64,000 bases of DNA, from contig JAVBRK010000008.1 in the NCBI GenBank assembly GCA_031548005.1, positions 62,001 through 126,000 of the forward strand, written 5' to 3'. Under the pieces are notes generated by a model that saw only the letters and a program-made list of their open reading frames with translations, had not been told where the DNA came from and ran no database searches. Shown here piece by piece: positions 26,371-35,556 of this stretch (positions are counted from its first letter, which is position 1; every line of letters begins with the position of its first letter). A program made the position numbers and the translations under genes. The stretch is from BNXB01 sp031548005 (GTDB lineage Bacteria > Bacteroidota > Bacteroidia > Bacteroidales > Azobacteroidaceae).

Positions 26371-27903
26371 TTACTTCCATTGACCATTTTGTTTCAATTC
26401 GAACTCAGTTCCTTTGGTTACGTCCATATCTCCTTGAGGAATAGGTAGATACTTCATCCAGTCTTCATAAGTACGTACAGAACTATATTCGGGAATATTT
26501 TCAGTAAGCACGGTAGAGGCATCGCCCCAGCGGACAAGATCCCAGAATCGCATGCCTTCCCCGAAGAATTCCCGGCGTCGTTCCAACTTGATATTCTCTG
26601 CGGTTGCCGGAATCGAACTTGTTTTACCGAAAGCGCGGGACCGGATAAGGTCTAAGCAGTTCTGAGCATCGACTCCTTGAACTGGAGCCTGTCCGTGCAT
26701 TTTTACTAATTCCGTGTAGTTCAGTAATGCCTCGGCATATCGGAAAATACGCAGGTTGTTGCAATAATTCAGGTCCTGATCGCCCGGAGGAGGGTTGTAA
26801 CCTGTGCGTGCAGCATATTTGCGCATAAAGTATCCGGTATTCTGGAACCGTGCGGTATAGGCATCGGCCGGCCAGGCATTGATCGATCCTTCTCGGCGGG
26901 TGTCGCCGGTTTCATACATGGCATAGGCAGCCTGGCGTACCGGGCCGAAGCCCCAGCCTCCTTTGAAAATATCGTCCGGATCTTTCAGACTGTTTGGGGA
27001 GACGAAAGCAGGGAAATTAGTTCCGTATCCCTGCCAGCCGGAAGCCCATGTCTTGCCTTCCGGAAGCTGATTGCTTTCAAATATGGATTCCCGGCAGAAC
27101 TCGTTTTCATCATTCCACATCGCATCGAAATCCGTCATCAGGCTGTATTGGCCCGATTGAATGATTGTTGCCATATCGCCGGTGATTTCGGCATAACGCG
27201 CCTGATCTTTCTGATAAAGCGCCACGCGGGCTTTCAGCATCAGCGCAGCGGCTCTGGAAGCGCGTCCCAGGTCGGCTCCTGAAGTTTTCATGGGCATGGA
27301 GCCGTCTTTACAGGCAACTTCCAGATCTTGTATGATCTCGGCATATACCTCGTCGGCGCTCATTTGCCTGGCCATATAAGGAGGAGAACTCAGGGGTTCT
27401 TCGAAATAAGGAATATTTCCCCAGAATTTCCAGAGCAAATGGACGTAGTATGCCCGTAGGAAATGCGCTTCGGCATTGTATTGGGCTAATTTCCCCGGAT
27501 TGACATCGACAGCATTCTGACAGGCAATGATTACATTGTTGCAACGAGCCAGTCCGGTAAAGTAGATGCTCCATAACCCGTCAACGGTTTCCGCAGAGGT
27601 AGAGGTGAATTGAGAGAGCTTATATAATTGTCCCTGGTCTCCGGCATCCCCGCCTCCCTTGTAAAGATCGTCCGAACGCAGGTCTGACATAAACAGTACG
27701 CCATTGTAGTTATTATTGGCATAGCTGTCGAATAATAAAATCTGATAGGCCGAGCCGAGGTTGGATAAGATCGCTCCCTCTGTGGCTGCTCCTCCTGCTT
27801 CCTGCTTTTCTGTAGAAGATGCAGTCAGGAAATCGTCTCCGCAGGAAGTAAAAAACATTCCTGTCCAGGCAATCAGTATAAAGAATAAACTGTATTTTTT
27901 CAT
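26371..27903 (-). CDS. susD-like: SusD-like outer-membrane glycan-binding lipoprotein
   Basis: A 510-residue SusD/RagB lipoprotein (lipobox FTSCGDD, acidic after Cys, consistent with surface exposure). Typical features are AEGAILSNLGSAYQILLFDSYANNNY, LRAYYVHLLWKFWGNIPYFEEPLS, and the C-terminal LNYTELVKMHGQ, NCLDLIRSRAFG and LERRREFFGEGMRFWDLVRWG. It caps the SusC transporter and helps capture oligosaccharides. It lies 19 nt after susC. Confidence 0.96.
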   Translation of the reverse strand: MKKYSLFFILIAWTGMFFTSCGDDFLTASSTEKQEAGGAATEGAILSNLGSAYQILLFDSYANNNYNGVLFMSDLRSDDLYKGGGDAGDQGQLYKLSQFTSTSAETVDGLWSIYFTGLARCNNVIIACQNAVDVNPGKLAQYNAEAHFLRAYYVHLLWKFWGNIPYFEEPLSSPPYMARQMSADEVYAEIIQDLEVACKDGSMPMKTSGADLGRASRAAALMLKARVALYQKDQARYAEITGDMATIIQSGQYSLMTDFDAMWNDENEFCRESIFESNQLPEGKTWASGWQGYGTNFPAFVSPNSLKDPDDIFKGGWGFGPVRQAAYAMYETGDTRREGSINAWPADAYTARFQNTGYFMRKYAARTGYNPPPGDQDLNYCNNLRIFRYAEALLNYTELVKMHGQAPVQGVDAQNCLDLIRSRAFGKTSSIPATAENIKLERRREFFGEGMRFWDLVRWGDASTVLTENIPEYSSVRTYEDWMKYLPIPQGDMDVTKGTEFELKQNGQWK

Positions 27904-27922
27904 TTTTCTTCGATTTTAAAGT

Positions 27923-30900
27923 TTAAAATGTAATGTTTGTACCCACAAATATGGTTCTCGATTGAGGATATATCCCCCGGTCGACGCCGATTCTGGTATA
28001 TTCGCCAGTAGCAGCTTCCGGGTCGAAACCATCATAACCGGTAAAAGTAAGCAGGTTTTCAGCGGCAACATAGAGCCTCAGGTTCTGGATCGATATTTTC
28101 CGGGTCGTATTGGACGGGATCGTGTAGCCTAACTGTGCATTTTTCAGCCGGATATAAGACCCGTCTTTGATGTAGAGTTCGGACGAGCGCCAGTTGCTGT
28201 TCACATTGGCGGTAGTTATTCGTGGAATCCGGTTGGAGGTTCCTTCTCCATGCCAGCGCTCGAGAATCCATTCCGGACGGTTCATGGCCGGGATATCGCC
28301 CCGTTGTGAAAAGTCGAAAATATCGTTTCCGACCGTACCCTGGAAAAACAGGTTTGCATCGAAACCTTTCCAGTCGGCTCCAAGCGTGAGTCCGAATGTC
28401 CAATCCGGCATTCCTTTCCCGATTTTGGTCCGGTCATTATCATCAATTGAACCGTCGCCGTTAAAGTCGACAAAGCGTACATCTCCCGGTTGGGCGTTGG
28501 GGAGAAGTTTAGCCCCATTGTTGTTCACATAGGCATCTACCTCCGCCTGGTTCTGGAATAAACCGTCTGTTTTGAATCCGTAGAAGAATGGCCATACCTC
28601 TCCGTTTTGTCCTTTAATAAACGCACCGACTCCTGAAGCGCCTGCTGTTTCGTAGATCTCTTCTCCCGAAGCGTTTCCGAGAGTGATCAACTCATTTTTC
28701 ATATAAGTAGCATTGGCGGAAATATTATAGCTGAAATCTCCCGCACGTTTTTGCCATCCGGCTTCGAATTCTAATCCGTTGTTTTTCATGGTTCCTGCGT
28801 TAGCAATAGGAGCGCCTTGTCCCACATAGCCTGGGATCGGCCGGTTTTTCAACATCCCGATTGTTTTTTTAGTATAATAATCGAAACCGAAACGTAATGC
28901 TCCGTTCAGGAACCGGGAGTCAAAGCCTATATCTGTTTGTTCCGATTCTTCCCACACGGCGTCCGGATTAGGAATGGCGGCCGGGGAAGTTCCGTACTGC
29001 ATGCTTCCGTTTTTACCTTCTCCGGCAACGGAGTAACCCCCTCCGAAGTAATAATTCTGTCCGCCGTCCATTAAGGCGGTATAACGGAAGTTTCCGATAT
29101 TCTGGTTCCCGTTTTTACCCCAACTGAAACGCACTTTGAAAGCGTCGAACCAATTTGCCTTCCGGTCGATCAGGAATTGCTCGTTCAAAACATTCCAACC
29201 GAGCGATAAGGCCGGGAATGTCGCCCATTTATGATCTGGTCCGAACTTAGACGATCCGTCACGACGGATGGTTGCCTGAACCATATACCGTTGATCGAAG
29301 TCGTAGTCGACCCGTCCGAAATAAGACGCAAGCGATTCGAAATCGTATCCTCCGGTTCCGCCGTAAACCCGCTCATCATCTCGGTCTGCAATGGCCGAGT
29401 TGATGTTGGCTTTCGTAGGATCGTTTTCCAGTAGATCGTAGTCGCTGCCTCCGATCTGACGGTAGGTATATTTTTGCGCTGATTGTCCCAGTACGAAAGT
29501 CAGATTATGTTTTTCGGCAAATGTATTGGTATAGGTGAAATAATTCTCGACCTGCCATTTGTATCCGCGGTTCATAGAACTCCAAACAGAACTTTGGGTG
29601 ACGTCCTTGCCTTGTGATGCAAGGAAATAAGGGAATTCGTATCCGTCGTTCCCCCAGAATGCGAGGTCGGCTCCGTAGCTGCTCCGGAATTTCAGTCCCG
29701 GCAGAATGTCTAATTCGGCCCAGAAAGAAGCTACGAATTTGTCTTCGTTGTTTTTATCTTCTCGTGGTTGGTAAAGCATGGCAACCGGGTTTGCTATTTC
29801 CTGAAAACCTGCCGGAGGAATGGAAAATACACGCCCGTTTTCGTCGGTCACCGCATAAGGGTGATCTTTCAGTATCTGAGCGGCAGTAGCGTCGTCTGCA
29901 TAGACTGGAACTGTCGGGTTGAAAGCCAGAGCGCTGCCTAAAATCGATCCGAATTCGGAATTGGCCTCCACATTGGTGGAGTTTATTCTGGAATAACCAA
30001 TGTTGACTCCCAGTTTTAATTTATTCAGGAAATTCCGGCTGTTATCTTCAAAAGCCGTATAAGTGGAGTTCGAGCGTAAACTCCAGCGCTCGTAGTTCGA
30101 TTTGCCATGGTTTCCTCCAATAATCCCTTCCTGGTTGTAATAACCTAAGGAAAGAAAATACTGGCTTTTGTCCGTACCGCCCGAAACACTCAGTTGATGG
30201 CTTTGTACCGGGGCATCGTAGTTGAAAGTTTCCTCCTGCCAGTCAGTCCCTTTTCCGGCCGAGGCAATCTGGTCGGAGGTGTAACGGGGACTATTTCCGT
30301 CGTTTACCTGGGATTCATTCATGATAATCATGTATTCCTGTGCATTGAGTACGGCATTCTTTTTCCATGGATTTTGCCACCCGTATTTGAAATCGTAATT
30401 GATCGTGGCTTTTCCTTCTTTACCACTTTTAGTGGTTACCAGAATAACCCCGTTTGCTCCACGGGTACCATAAATGGCTGCAGAAGCCGCATCTTTCAAA
30501 ATCTCAACAGATTGGATGTCTGTCGGATTCAGATAGCCTATTCCTCCGTCGACCGGCATACCGTCTATAATGTATAACGGATCGCTGTTGTTGACTGTCC
30601 CGATACCACGGATCCGGATCTTAGAATCTGCTCCCGGCTGACCGGAGCTTTGAGTGATTTGAACTCCGGATACTTTTCCCTTCAGGGCATCTTCAATGCG
30701 CGAAGGCTTGGTGGCTTCCAGATCATCTGTCGTAACCCGGCTGATCGCTGCTGTTACAACACTTTTTTTCTGAACACCATAACCGATTACAACCACTTCA
30801 TCAAGGTAACGGGAGTCTTCTTTCATTGTAATGCGAAAGTCGACCATATTTCCGACCGGTATTTCCTGAGTGACGTATCCAAGATAATTGACTACCAGAA

Positions 30901-31105
30901 CATCATTTGGATTAACCAGAAGACTGAATGTCCCGTCCATTCCGGTAGCAGTCCCCTGTGGACTGCCCTTAACGGAGATACTGGCTCCTGTTAAAGGCTC
31001 TTCCGGTTCGCCCGATAATACAATTCCTCTGATTGTTTTAGTCTGTGCCGACACCGTCCACGTAATGAACAGGAATAGCAATAGAAGGAGAAAGATTTTT
31101 TTCAT
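27923..31105 (-). CDS. susC-like: SusC-like TonB-dependent outer-membrane transporter
   Basis: A 1060-residue SusC/RagA protein. A signal peptide is followed by a carboxypeptidase-regulatory-like domain (TIRGIVLSGEPEEPLTGASI to VNYLGYVTQEIPVG), the plug (SRIEDALKGKVSGVQITQSSGQPG; IRIRGIGTVNNSDPLYIIDGMPVDGG; SVEILKDAASAAIYGTRGANGVILVTTKSG) and a long beta barrel ending in VGTNITF. It imports oligosaccharides with SusD, energised by TonB. It heads a six-gene minus-strand operon and is divergent from the peptidase gene. No hybrid two-component regulator, sigma or anti-sigma gene is adjacent. Confidence 0.97.
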   Translation of the reverse strand: MKKIFLLLLLFLFITWTVSAQTKTIRGIVLSGEPEEPLTGASISVKGSPQGTATGMDGTFSLLVNPNDVLVVNYLGYVTQEIPVGNMVDFRITMKEDSRYLDEVVVIGYGVQKKSVVTAAISRVTTDDLEATKPSRIEDALKGKVSGVQITQSSGQPGADSKIRIRGIGTVNNSDPLYIIDGMPVDGGIGYLNPTDIQSVEILKDAASAAIYGTRGANGVILVTTKSGKEGKATINYDFKYGWQNPWKKNAVLNAQEYMIIMNESQVNDGNSPRYTSDQIASAGKGTDWQEETFNYDAPVQSHQLSVSGGTDKSQYFLSLGYYNQEGIIGGNHGKSNYERWSLRSNSTYTAFEDNSRNFLNKLKLGVNIGYSRINSTNVEANSEFGSILGSALAFNPTVPVYADDATAAQILKDHPYAVTDENGRVFSIPPAGFQEIANPVAMLYQPREDKNNEDKFVASFWAELDILPGLKFRSSYGADLAFWGNDGYEFPYFLASQGKDVTQSSVWSSMNRGYKWQVENYFTYTNTFAEKHNLTFVLGQSAQKYTYRQIGGSDYDLLENDPTKANINSAIADRDDERVYGGTGGYDFESLASYFGRVDYDFDQRYMVQATIRRDGSSKFGPDHKWATFPALSLGWNVLNEQFLIDRKANWFDAFKVRFSWGKNGNQNIGNFRYTALMDGGQNYYFGGGYSVAGEGKNGSMQYGTSPAAIPNPDAVWEESEQTDIGFDSRFLNGALRFGFDYYTKKTIGMLKNRPIPGYVGQGAPIANAGTMKNNGLEFEAGWQKRAGDFSYNISANATYMKNELITLGNASGEEIYETAGASGVGAFIKGQNGEVWPFFYGFKTDGLFQNQAEVDAYVNNNGAKLLPNAQPGDVRFVDFNGDGSIDDNDRTKIGKGMPDWTFGLTLGADWKGFDANLFFQGTVGNDIFDFSQRGDIPAMNRPEWILERWHGEGTSNRIPRITTANVNSNWRSSELYIKDGSYIRLKNAQLGYTIPSNTTRKISIQNLRLYVAAENLLTFTGYDGFDPEAATGEYTRIGVDRGIYPQSRTIFVGTNITF

Positions 31106-31135
31106 AAATATTAGAATTAAAAATTAACTTTTTGG

Positions 31136-31167
31136 CAAAATTAGGCTCAGGTATGATAAGAAACAAA
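31136..31167 (-). promoter_or_regulatory. Promoter of the susC operon
   Basis: The minus strand has TTTG (31167-31164), a 20-nt spacer and TAATTTTG (31143-31136). The predicted start lies about 24 nt before the susC ATG. Confidence 0.8.
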
Positions 31168-31186
31168 GAAATATACTCTGCACAGA

Positions 31187-31226
31187 TACGTCAGGACGTA
31201 AAAATGACTACGTCAATATTACGTCA
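31187..31226. repeat. TACGTCA repeats between divergent promoters, candidate operator
   Basis: Exact TACGTCA copies at 31187-31193, 31209-31215 and 31220-31226 are spaced 22 and 11 bp, one helical turn or two. An inverted near-copy (GGACGTA, 31194-31200) abuts the first copy. They lie about 20 bp upstream of the susC -33 box and 15 bp upstream of the peptidase -33 box. Confidence 0.65.
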
Positions 31227-31240
31227 AATCAACTATCTTC

Positions 31241-31271
31241 TTTGTGATTACAATGAAAAAACGTATGTTTG
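31241..31271 (+). promoter_or_regulatory. Promoter of the dipeptidyl peptidase-lipA operon
   Basis: TTTG at 31241-31244, a 19-nt spacer and TATGTTTG at 31264-31271 match the consensus exactly. The ATG at 31291 follows after a short leader, which excludes upstream in-frame starts. Confidence 0.85.
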
Positions 31272-31290
31272 CAACAAAAATGATGAATTT

Positions 31291-33450
31291 ATGAAATGGA
31301 TTGCAGTTATCTTGTTAACATTATTGAGTTGGGAAATTTCGATAGCCCAGAATAACCGGATCGATCTGAAAGAAATCGTTGAAGGTAAATATGCGGCGAA
31401 AGGAACCGGCGATATCAGGCCCTTTCCCGATGGAGAGCACTACACAAAACAGAGTCCTGATAAAAAAATGATTTTGAGGTATGCTTACAGTTCGGGTAAA
31501 GTAGTGGATACTCTTTTTAATGTAAATACCGTGCGCGAAACCAAATTGGAATCATTCGACGATTATTGGATCAGTAGCACGGGGCGCCGTATCATCGTAT
31601 CTGCCGGGAAAGAATGGATTTACCGCCGTTCCTGGAAAGCCGACCTCTACGATTACGATGTTCGCCGGAATTTTCTGAAACCGCTTTCTGAAACTCCGGG
31701 AAAACTCATGAGTCCGGTTTTTTCTCCTGATGGAAGGATGTGCGCGTATGTAAGAGATAACAATATCTGGCTCAAGAAATTCGATTTTGATACCGAATCG
31801 CAGGTCACAAAAGACGGAGAATCTGGAAAAATACTGAATGGTATCACCGATTGGGTGTATGAGGAAGAATTTGTAGTTACCAGCCTGATGACCTGGAGTC
31901 CTGATAGTAAATTTCTGGCTTTTGTGAAGTCCGACGAATCGGCGGTTCCGATGTTCAGCTTTCAGAAATACGACGGAAGTTTGTATCCGGGCTGCCGGAC
32001 ATTCAAATATCCGAAAGCCGGTGAAAACAATTCATCGGTAACTTGTCATGCTTATAGCGTGGATACGAAAGATATCAAAAAAATGAATATTCCGCTGGAT
32101 GCCGATGGCTATATTCCCCGGATCGGGTTCACCGAAAATTCCGATCAGTTGGCTGTCATGACGCTGAACCGGAATCAGAATATTTTCTGCATGTATTATG
32201 CGAATCCCAAATCGACTGTTTCCCGCTTAATCCTTCGGGATGAAAATAAATATTATATTGAACCGGATTGGATTTCACGGATCAGTTTTTCTAAGGATAA
32301 TTTTTTATATGTCAGTGAAAAAGACGGTTTTTCGCATATTTATCTCTATACGATCAACGGTATTCCGGAGCGTCAGGTAACATCCGGGAACTGGGATGTG
32401 ACGGAGTTGTACGGTTTTAATCCGGTGAGTAAAACTGTTTATTTCCAGTCGGCCGAAGAGAGCCCTTTACGCCGCTCGGTTTATTCGGTTGACGCCAAAG
32501 GTAAGAAGGCCCGGTTGTCGTCTCAAATTGGAACCAACGACGCCGTTTTTAGTGCAAATTTTGCTTATTTTATCAATAACTTTTCAAATCTGAATACTCC
32601 CAACCGCATTACGATAAACGATGAAAAGGGAAAAGAACTGTTACTTTTAAATGATAATGCCGAATTGAAGTCTAAATTGGAAAGCGCACCGCTCCCTCAA
32701 AAAGAATTTTTCACCTTTGAAAATCCTCAGGGAATCTCTTTGAACGGATGGATGATGAAACCGGTGCAATTTTCTTCATCGAAGCAATATCCTGTTCTGA
32801 TGGTGCAATACAGTGGGCCGAACAGCCAGCAAGTAGCAGATAAATTCGGAATAGGGTGGGAGTCTTTTCTGGCATCTACCGGCTACATTGTGGTTTGTGT
32901 GGATGGACGGGGAACTGCCGCCCGTGGAGAAGAATTCCGGAAATGTACCTACATGAATCTGGGAATACTGGAATCGGACGATCAGATAGCTGCTGCTAAT
33001 TATCTCGGAACCCTGCCTTTTGTCGATAAAGGAAAAATAGCCATCTGGGGATGGAGCTATGGCGGATCCACTACTTTAATGGCCATGAGTCGGGGGAATG
33101 GGATTTTTAAAGCCGGAATTTCTATTGCTCCTGTAACTGATTGGAAATTATACGATTCTGTGTATACAGAGCGCTATATGCGCACACCAAAGGAAAATAA
33201 TGTAAACTATGAGAAGCATTCCCCGATCGCTCTGGCCGGAAATTTGCGGGGAAGATTATTGTTAGTTCATGGAACTGCCGATGATAATGTTCATTTCCAG
33301 AATACAATGTATTATACCCAGGCTTTGGTGGAAGCCGGGAAGCAGTTTGAAATGCAGGTGTATCCGGATAAGGACCATAGCATTCTGGGTACGAAGTACC
33401 GGTTTCACCTATACATGAGGATTGCTGATTTCTTGCAACGAAGCATGTAA
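31291..33450 (+). CDS. Dipeptidyl peptidase IV-like S9 serine protease
   Basis: A secreted S9B peptidase of 719 residues from the ATG at 31291, which starts a signal peptide (MKWIAVILLTLLSWEISIAQ). Longer in-frame starts would lie upstream of the promoter. The N-terminal part is a beta-propeller (GITDWVYEEEFVVT matches the DPP IV Glu region that binds the free N-terminus). The hydrolase domain has the nucleophile in GWSYGGSTTLMA, SIAPVTDWKLYDSVYTERYM and the catalytic His in DKDHSI. It removes X-Pro/Ala dipeptides in the periplasm. lipA starts 4 nt later. Confidence 0.93.
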   Translation: MKWIAVILLTLLSWEISIAQNNRIDLKEIVEGKYAAKGTGDIRPFPDGEHYTKQSPDKKMILRYAYSSGKVVDTLFNVNTVRETKLESFDDYWISSTGRRIIVSAGKEWIYRRSWKADLYDYDVRRNFLKPLSETPGKLMSPVFSPDGRMCAYVRDNNIWLKKFDFDTESQVTKDGESGKILNGITDWVYEEEFVVTSLMTWSPDSKFLAFVKSDESAVPMFSFQKYDGSLYPGCRTFKYPKAGENNSSVTCHAYSVDTKDIKKMNIPLDADGYIPRIGFTENSDQLAVMTLNRNQNIFCMYYANPKSTVSRLILRDENKYYIEPDWISRISFSKDNFLYVSEKDGFSHIYLYTINGIPERQVTSGNWDVTELYGFNPVSKTVYFQSAEESPLRRSVYSVDAKGKKARLSSQIGTNDAVFSANFAYFINNFSNLNTPNRITINDEKGKELLLLNDNAELKSKLESAPLPQKEFFTFENPQGISLNGWMMKPVQFSSSKQYPVLMVQYSGPNSQQVADKFGIGWESFLASTGYIVVCVDGRGTAARGEEFRKCTYMNLGILESDDQIAAANYLGTLPFVDKGKIAIWGWSYGGSTTLMAMSRGNGIFKAGISIAPVTDWKLYDSVYTERYMRTPKENNVNYEKHSPIALAGNLRGRLLLVHGTADDNVHFQNTMYYTQALVEAGKQFEMQVYPDKDHSILGTKYRFHLYMRIADFLQRSM

Positions 33451-33454
33451 GCCT

Positions 33455-34309
33455 ATGGATAAAGATAAAGTTCATTTGAGAAAGCCCGACTGGTTGAAAG
33501 TAAGACTTGGGAACAACGATCATTTTACTCAAACCGGCCGGATTATTGAAAGTAAAGGGCTTCATACGATTTGCCAGAGCGGGAAGTGTCCTAATTTGGG
33601 GGAGTGTTGGAATAAAGGAACTGCCACATTCATGATCGCAGGTGACGTTTGTACCCGTTCGTGTAAATTCTGTAATACCAAATCGGGACGACCGTTGCCC
33701 CTCGATCCGGAGGAACCGGAAAAAGTGGCTGCGTCCATCCGGCAATTGGGGCTGAAACATGCTGTGGTAACATCTGTCGACCGGGATGATCTGCCTGATT
33801 ATGGAGCAAACCATTGGGCGCAGACGATTTCTAAAATTAAAGAGTATAATCCGGGAATTACCATGGAAGTTCTGATCCCCGATTTTAACGGGCGTCATGA
33901 GCTGCTGGATCTGGTAATCAATACGGCCCCGGATATAATTTCCCACAACGTGGAAACTGTGGAGCGGCTGACTCCCCAGGTACGGACTGTAGCTAAATAC
34001 CATACAAGCCTGGATGTTTTGAGGTATACCGCTGCATCTGGTATTCCTGCCAAATCGGGATTGATGCTGGGTTTGGGAGAGACCCGGGAAGAAGTACTTG
34101 CTGTGCTGGATGATCTGATCGGAGTGAACTGTCGTTTATTATCGATAGGTCAATACCTGCAACCGTCCGGAAAGAATATACCGGTGCAGGCTTATATTCA
34201 TCCATCGGAATTTGAAGACTATAAATCGGTTGCATTGGAAAAAGGCTTCAAGTATGTTGAAAGCGGAGCGTTGGTTCGTTCTTCCTATCATTCGGTCGAT
34301 TTTCTGTAA
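33455..34309 (+). CDS. lipA: Lipoyl synthase
   Basis: A 284-residue radical-SAM enzyme that inserts two sulfurs into octanoyl groups. The auxiliary cluster motif is in CQSGKCPNLGECW, the radical-SAM cluster in CTRSCKFC, followed by AVVTSVDRDDLPDYGANHWAQTI and MLGLGETREEV. The C-terminal RSSYHS contains the conserved serine ligand. I chose the ATG at 33455, which gives KPDWLKVRLG near the start as in homologues. It follows the peptidase gene with a 4-nt gap and completes the pathway with lipB (8.8 kb). Confidence 0.96.
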   Translation: MDKDKVHLRKPDWLKVRLGNNDHFTQTGRIIESKGLHTICQSGKCPNLGECWNKGTATFMIAGDVCTRSCKFCNTKSGRPLPLDPEEPEKVAASIRQLGLKHAVVTSVDRDDLPDYGANHWAQTISKIKEYNPGITMEVLIPDFNGRHELLDLVINTAPDIISHNVETVERLTPQVRTVAKYHTSLDVLRYTAASGIPAKSGLMLGLGETREEVLAVLDDLIGVNCRLLSIGQYLQPSGKNIPVQAYIHPSEFEDYKSVALEKGFKYVESGALVRSSYHSVDFL

Positions 34310-34320
34310 AAAATCGACCG
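34293..34320 (+). terminator. Hairpin across the lipA stop codon
   Basis: A perfect 11-bp stem CGGTCGATTTT/AAAATCGACCG with a 6-nt loop contains the TAA of lipA. No T-run follows, so it may be a processing or weak termination signal. Confidence 0.5.
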
Positions 34321-34403
34321 GGACATGGGAACAATTCAAAGAAAATTGATGTTATACACATAGATTGACAGGAAAATATTCTTTTTGATGATGTTAGATT
34401 CTT

Positions 34404-35531
34404 ATGAATTACAAAAGAATTCTTGAACCGGTATTTAATTCTGCAGTAGAAATTCTTCCGCTGATACTCGTAATGGTGACAAGTTGTTTTTTCTCTTTGG
34501 GAACAGCCGCTTGGATTGGAGTTATTTCTTATGTGGTGTATCTTGTGAGCCATGTACTGTTGTTTGAACGGCGGTGTTCTCCATCGTATATGATATGCAT
34601 TTGCGGCGCCATTCTGATATTTTATATCATAACCAAGCTCACATCCCCCTTTGGGCCGGTTTCTACCGAACATTTTACAATCATTTGCGAGGTATTGCTG
34701 ATCGTTGTTTTTTCCATTTCACTTTATGTACGAACTTATATTACGAGCCGTGTCCGCAAACAGCATCTTAAGAAGGAATGGCCTTCAATGGCTATTCGGA
34801 TAGATGAGTTTTTCTATGTGTCCAGAATGCTCAGGAATATGCTGGCGATTCACTTACTTATAGTTCTGCTGTATAAGCTTTCGCCACCGAGTTTTCAGAC
34901 TTCTTTCAAGGACCGGATTTTTATTCCTGGATTGTTGTTGTTGCTGATACTCCTTGTCGTTACTTTTGAAACATTCAGAATCATTGTAATGAAGAAAAAA
35001 ATCAATCAGGAAGCCTGGTTGCCGATTGTGAATGAAACAGGAGGAGTGATCGGAAAAATAGCCCAAAGCGTAGACCAAACATCCCGGAAATCGTTCCTGC
35101 ACCCCGTTGTTCGCATTGCATTTCTTCACCAGGGAATGTTTTACCTGAAAGAACGTCCCGGCTCATATGCTACCGATCCCGGTAAATTAGACTATCCGTT
35201 TGAAAAATTTGTCTATTATAGCCACTCCCTGGAAGAAGCTGTTGGCAATATTCTGGAAAAAGAAGGTGGAAGACGGGACTTACCCGTGAAATTTGTCTTC
35301 CGGTATTTATTTAAAAACCAGACCATCAGCCGCCTGATTTACCTTTACACTTGCCGGGTCAATGACGAAGATACGATGAAATGCCTTCAGATGAAAGGCG
35401 GAAAGTTGTGGACTGAGAAACAGATAGAAGAGAACCTGGGTAAAGGCGTTTTTTCAGAATATTTCGAAAAGGAGTTTGAAATACTGAAAGCAACAGTATT
35501 GATGGCAGAAAAAATTGCAACCGGAACATGA
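34404..35531 (+). CDS. Membrane protein with a possible degenerate Nudix-like C-terminal domain
   Basis: A 375-residue protein I do not recognise with certainty. The first about 200 residues hold five or six hydrophobic segments (LILVMVTSCFFSLG, VISYVVYLVSHVLLF, MICICGAILIFYIITK, FTIICEVLLIVVFSISLYV, NMLAIHLLIVLLYKL, IPGLLLLLILLVVTF). The soluble tail has NETGGVIGKIAQ, HPVVRIAFLHQGMFYLKERP and FEKFVYYSHSLEEAVGNILEKEGG. This looks like the order of elements in Nudix domains (strand, then a G...E-like helix) but the REXXEE core is not intact. It stands alone after lipA. Confidence 0.6.
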   Translation: MNYKRILEPVFNSAVEILPLILVMVTSCFFSLGTAAWIGVISYVVYLVSHVLLFERRCSPSYMICICGAILIFYIITKLTSPFGPVSTEHFTIICEVLLIVVFSISLYVRTYITSRVRKQHLKKEWPSMAIRIDEFFYVSRMLRNMLAIHLLIVLLYKLSPPSFQTSFKDRIFIPGLLLLLILLVVTFETFRIIVMKKKINQEAWLPIVNETGGVIGKIAQSVDQTSRKSFLHPVVRIAFLHQGMFYLKERPGSYATDPGKLDYPFEKFVYYSHSLEEAVGNILEKEGGRRDLPVKFVFRYLFKNQTISRLIYLYTCRVNDEDTMKCLQMKGGKLWTEKQIEENLGKGVFSEYFEKEFEILKATVLMAEKIATGT

Positions 35532-35556
35532 TGCTGGTCCGCAGTTCTGATTTTAT

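Noticed and set aside
31132..31290. Upstream start of the dipeptidyl peptidase
   Set aside because: It would place translation upstream of the promoter at 31241-31271 and ahead of the signal peptide.
33122..34003. A 293-codon minus-strand open frame
   Set aside because: It is the antisense shadow of the peptidase and lipA genes, both of which have full motifs.
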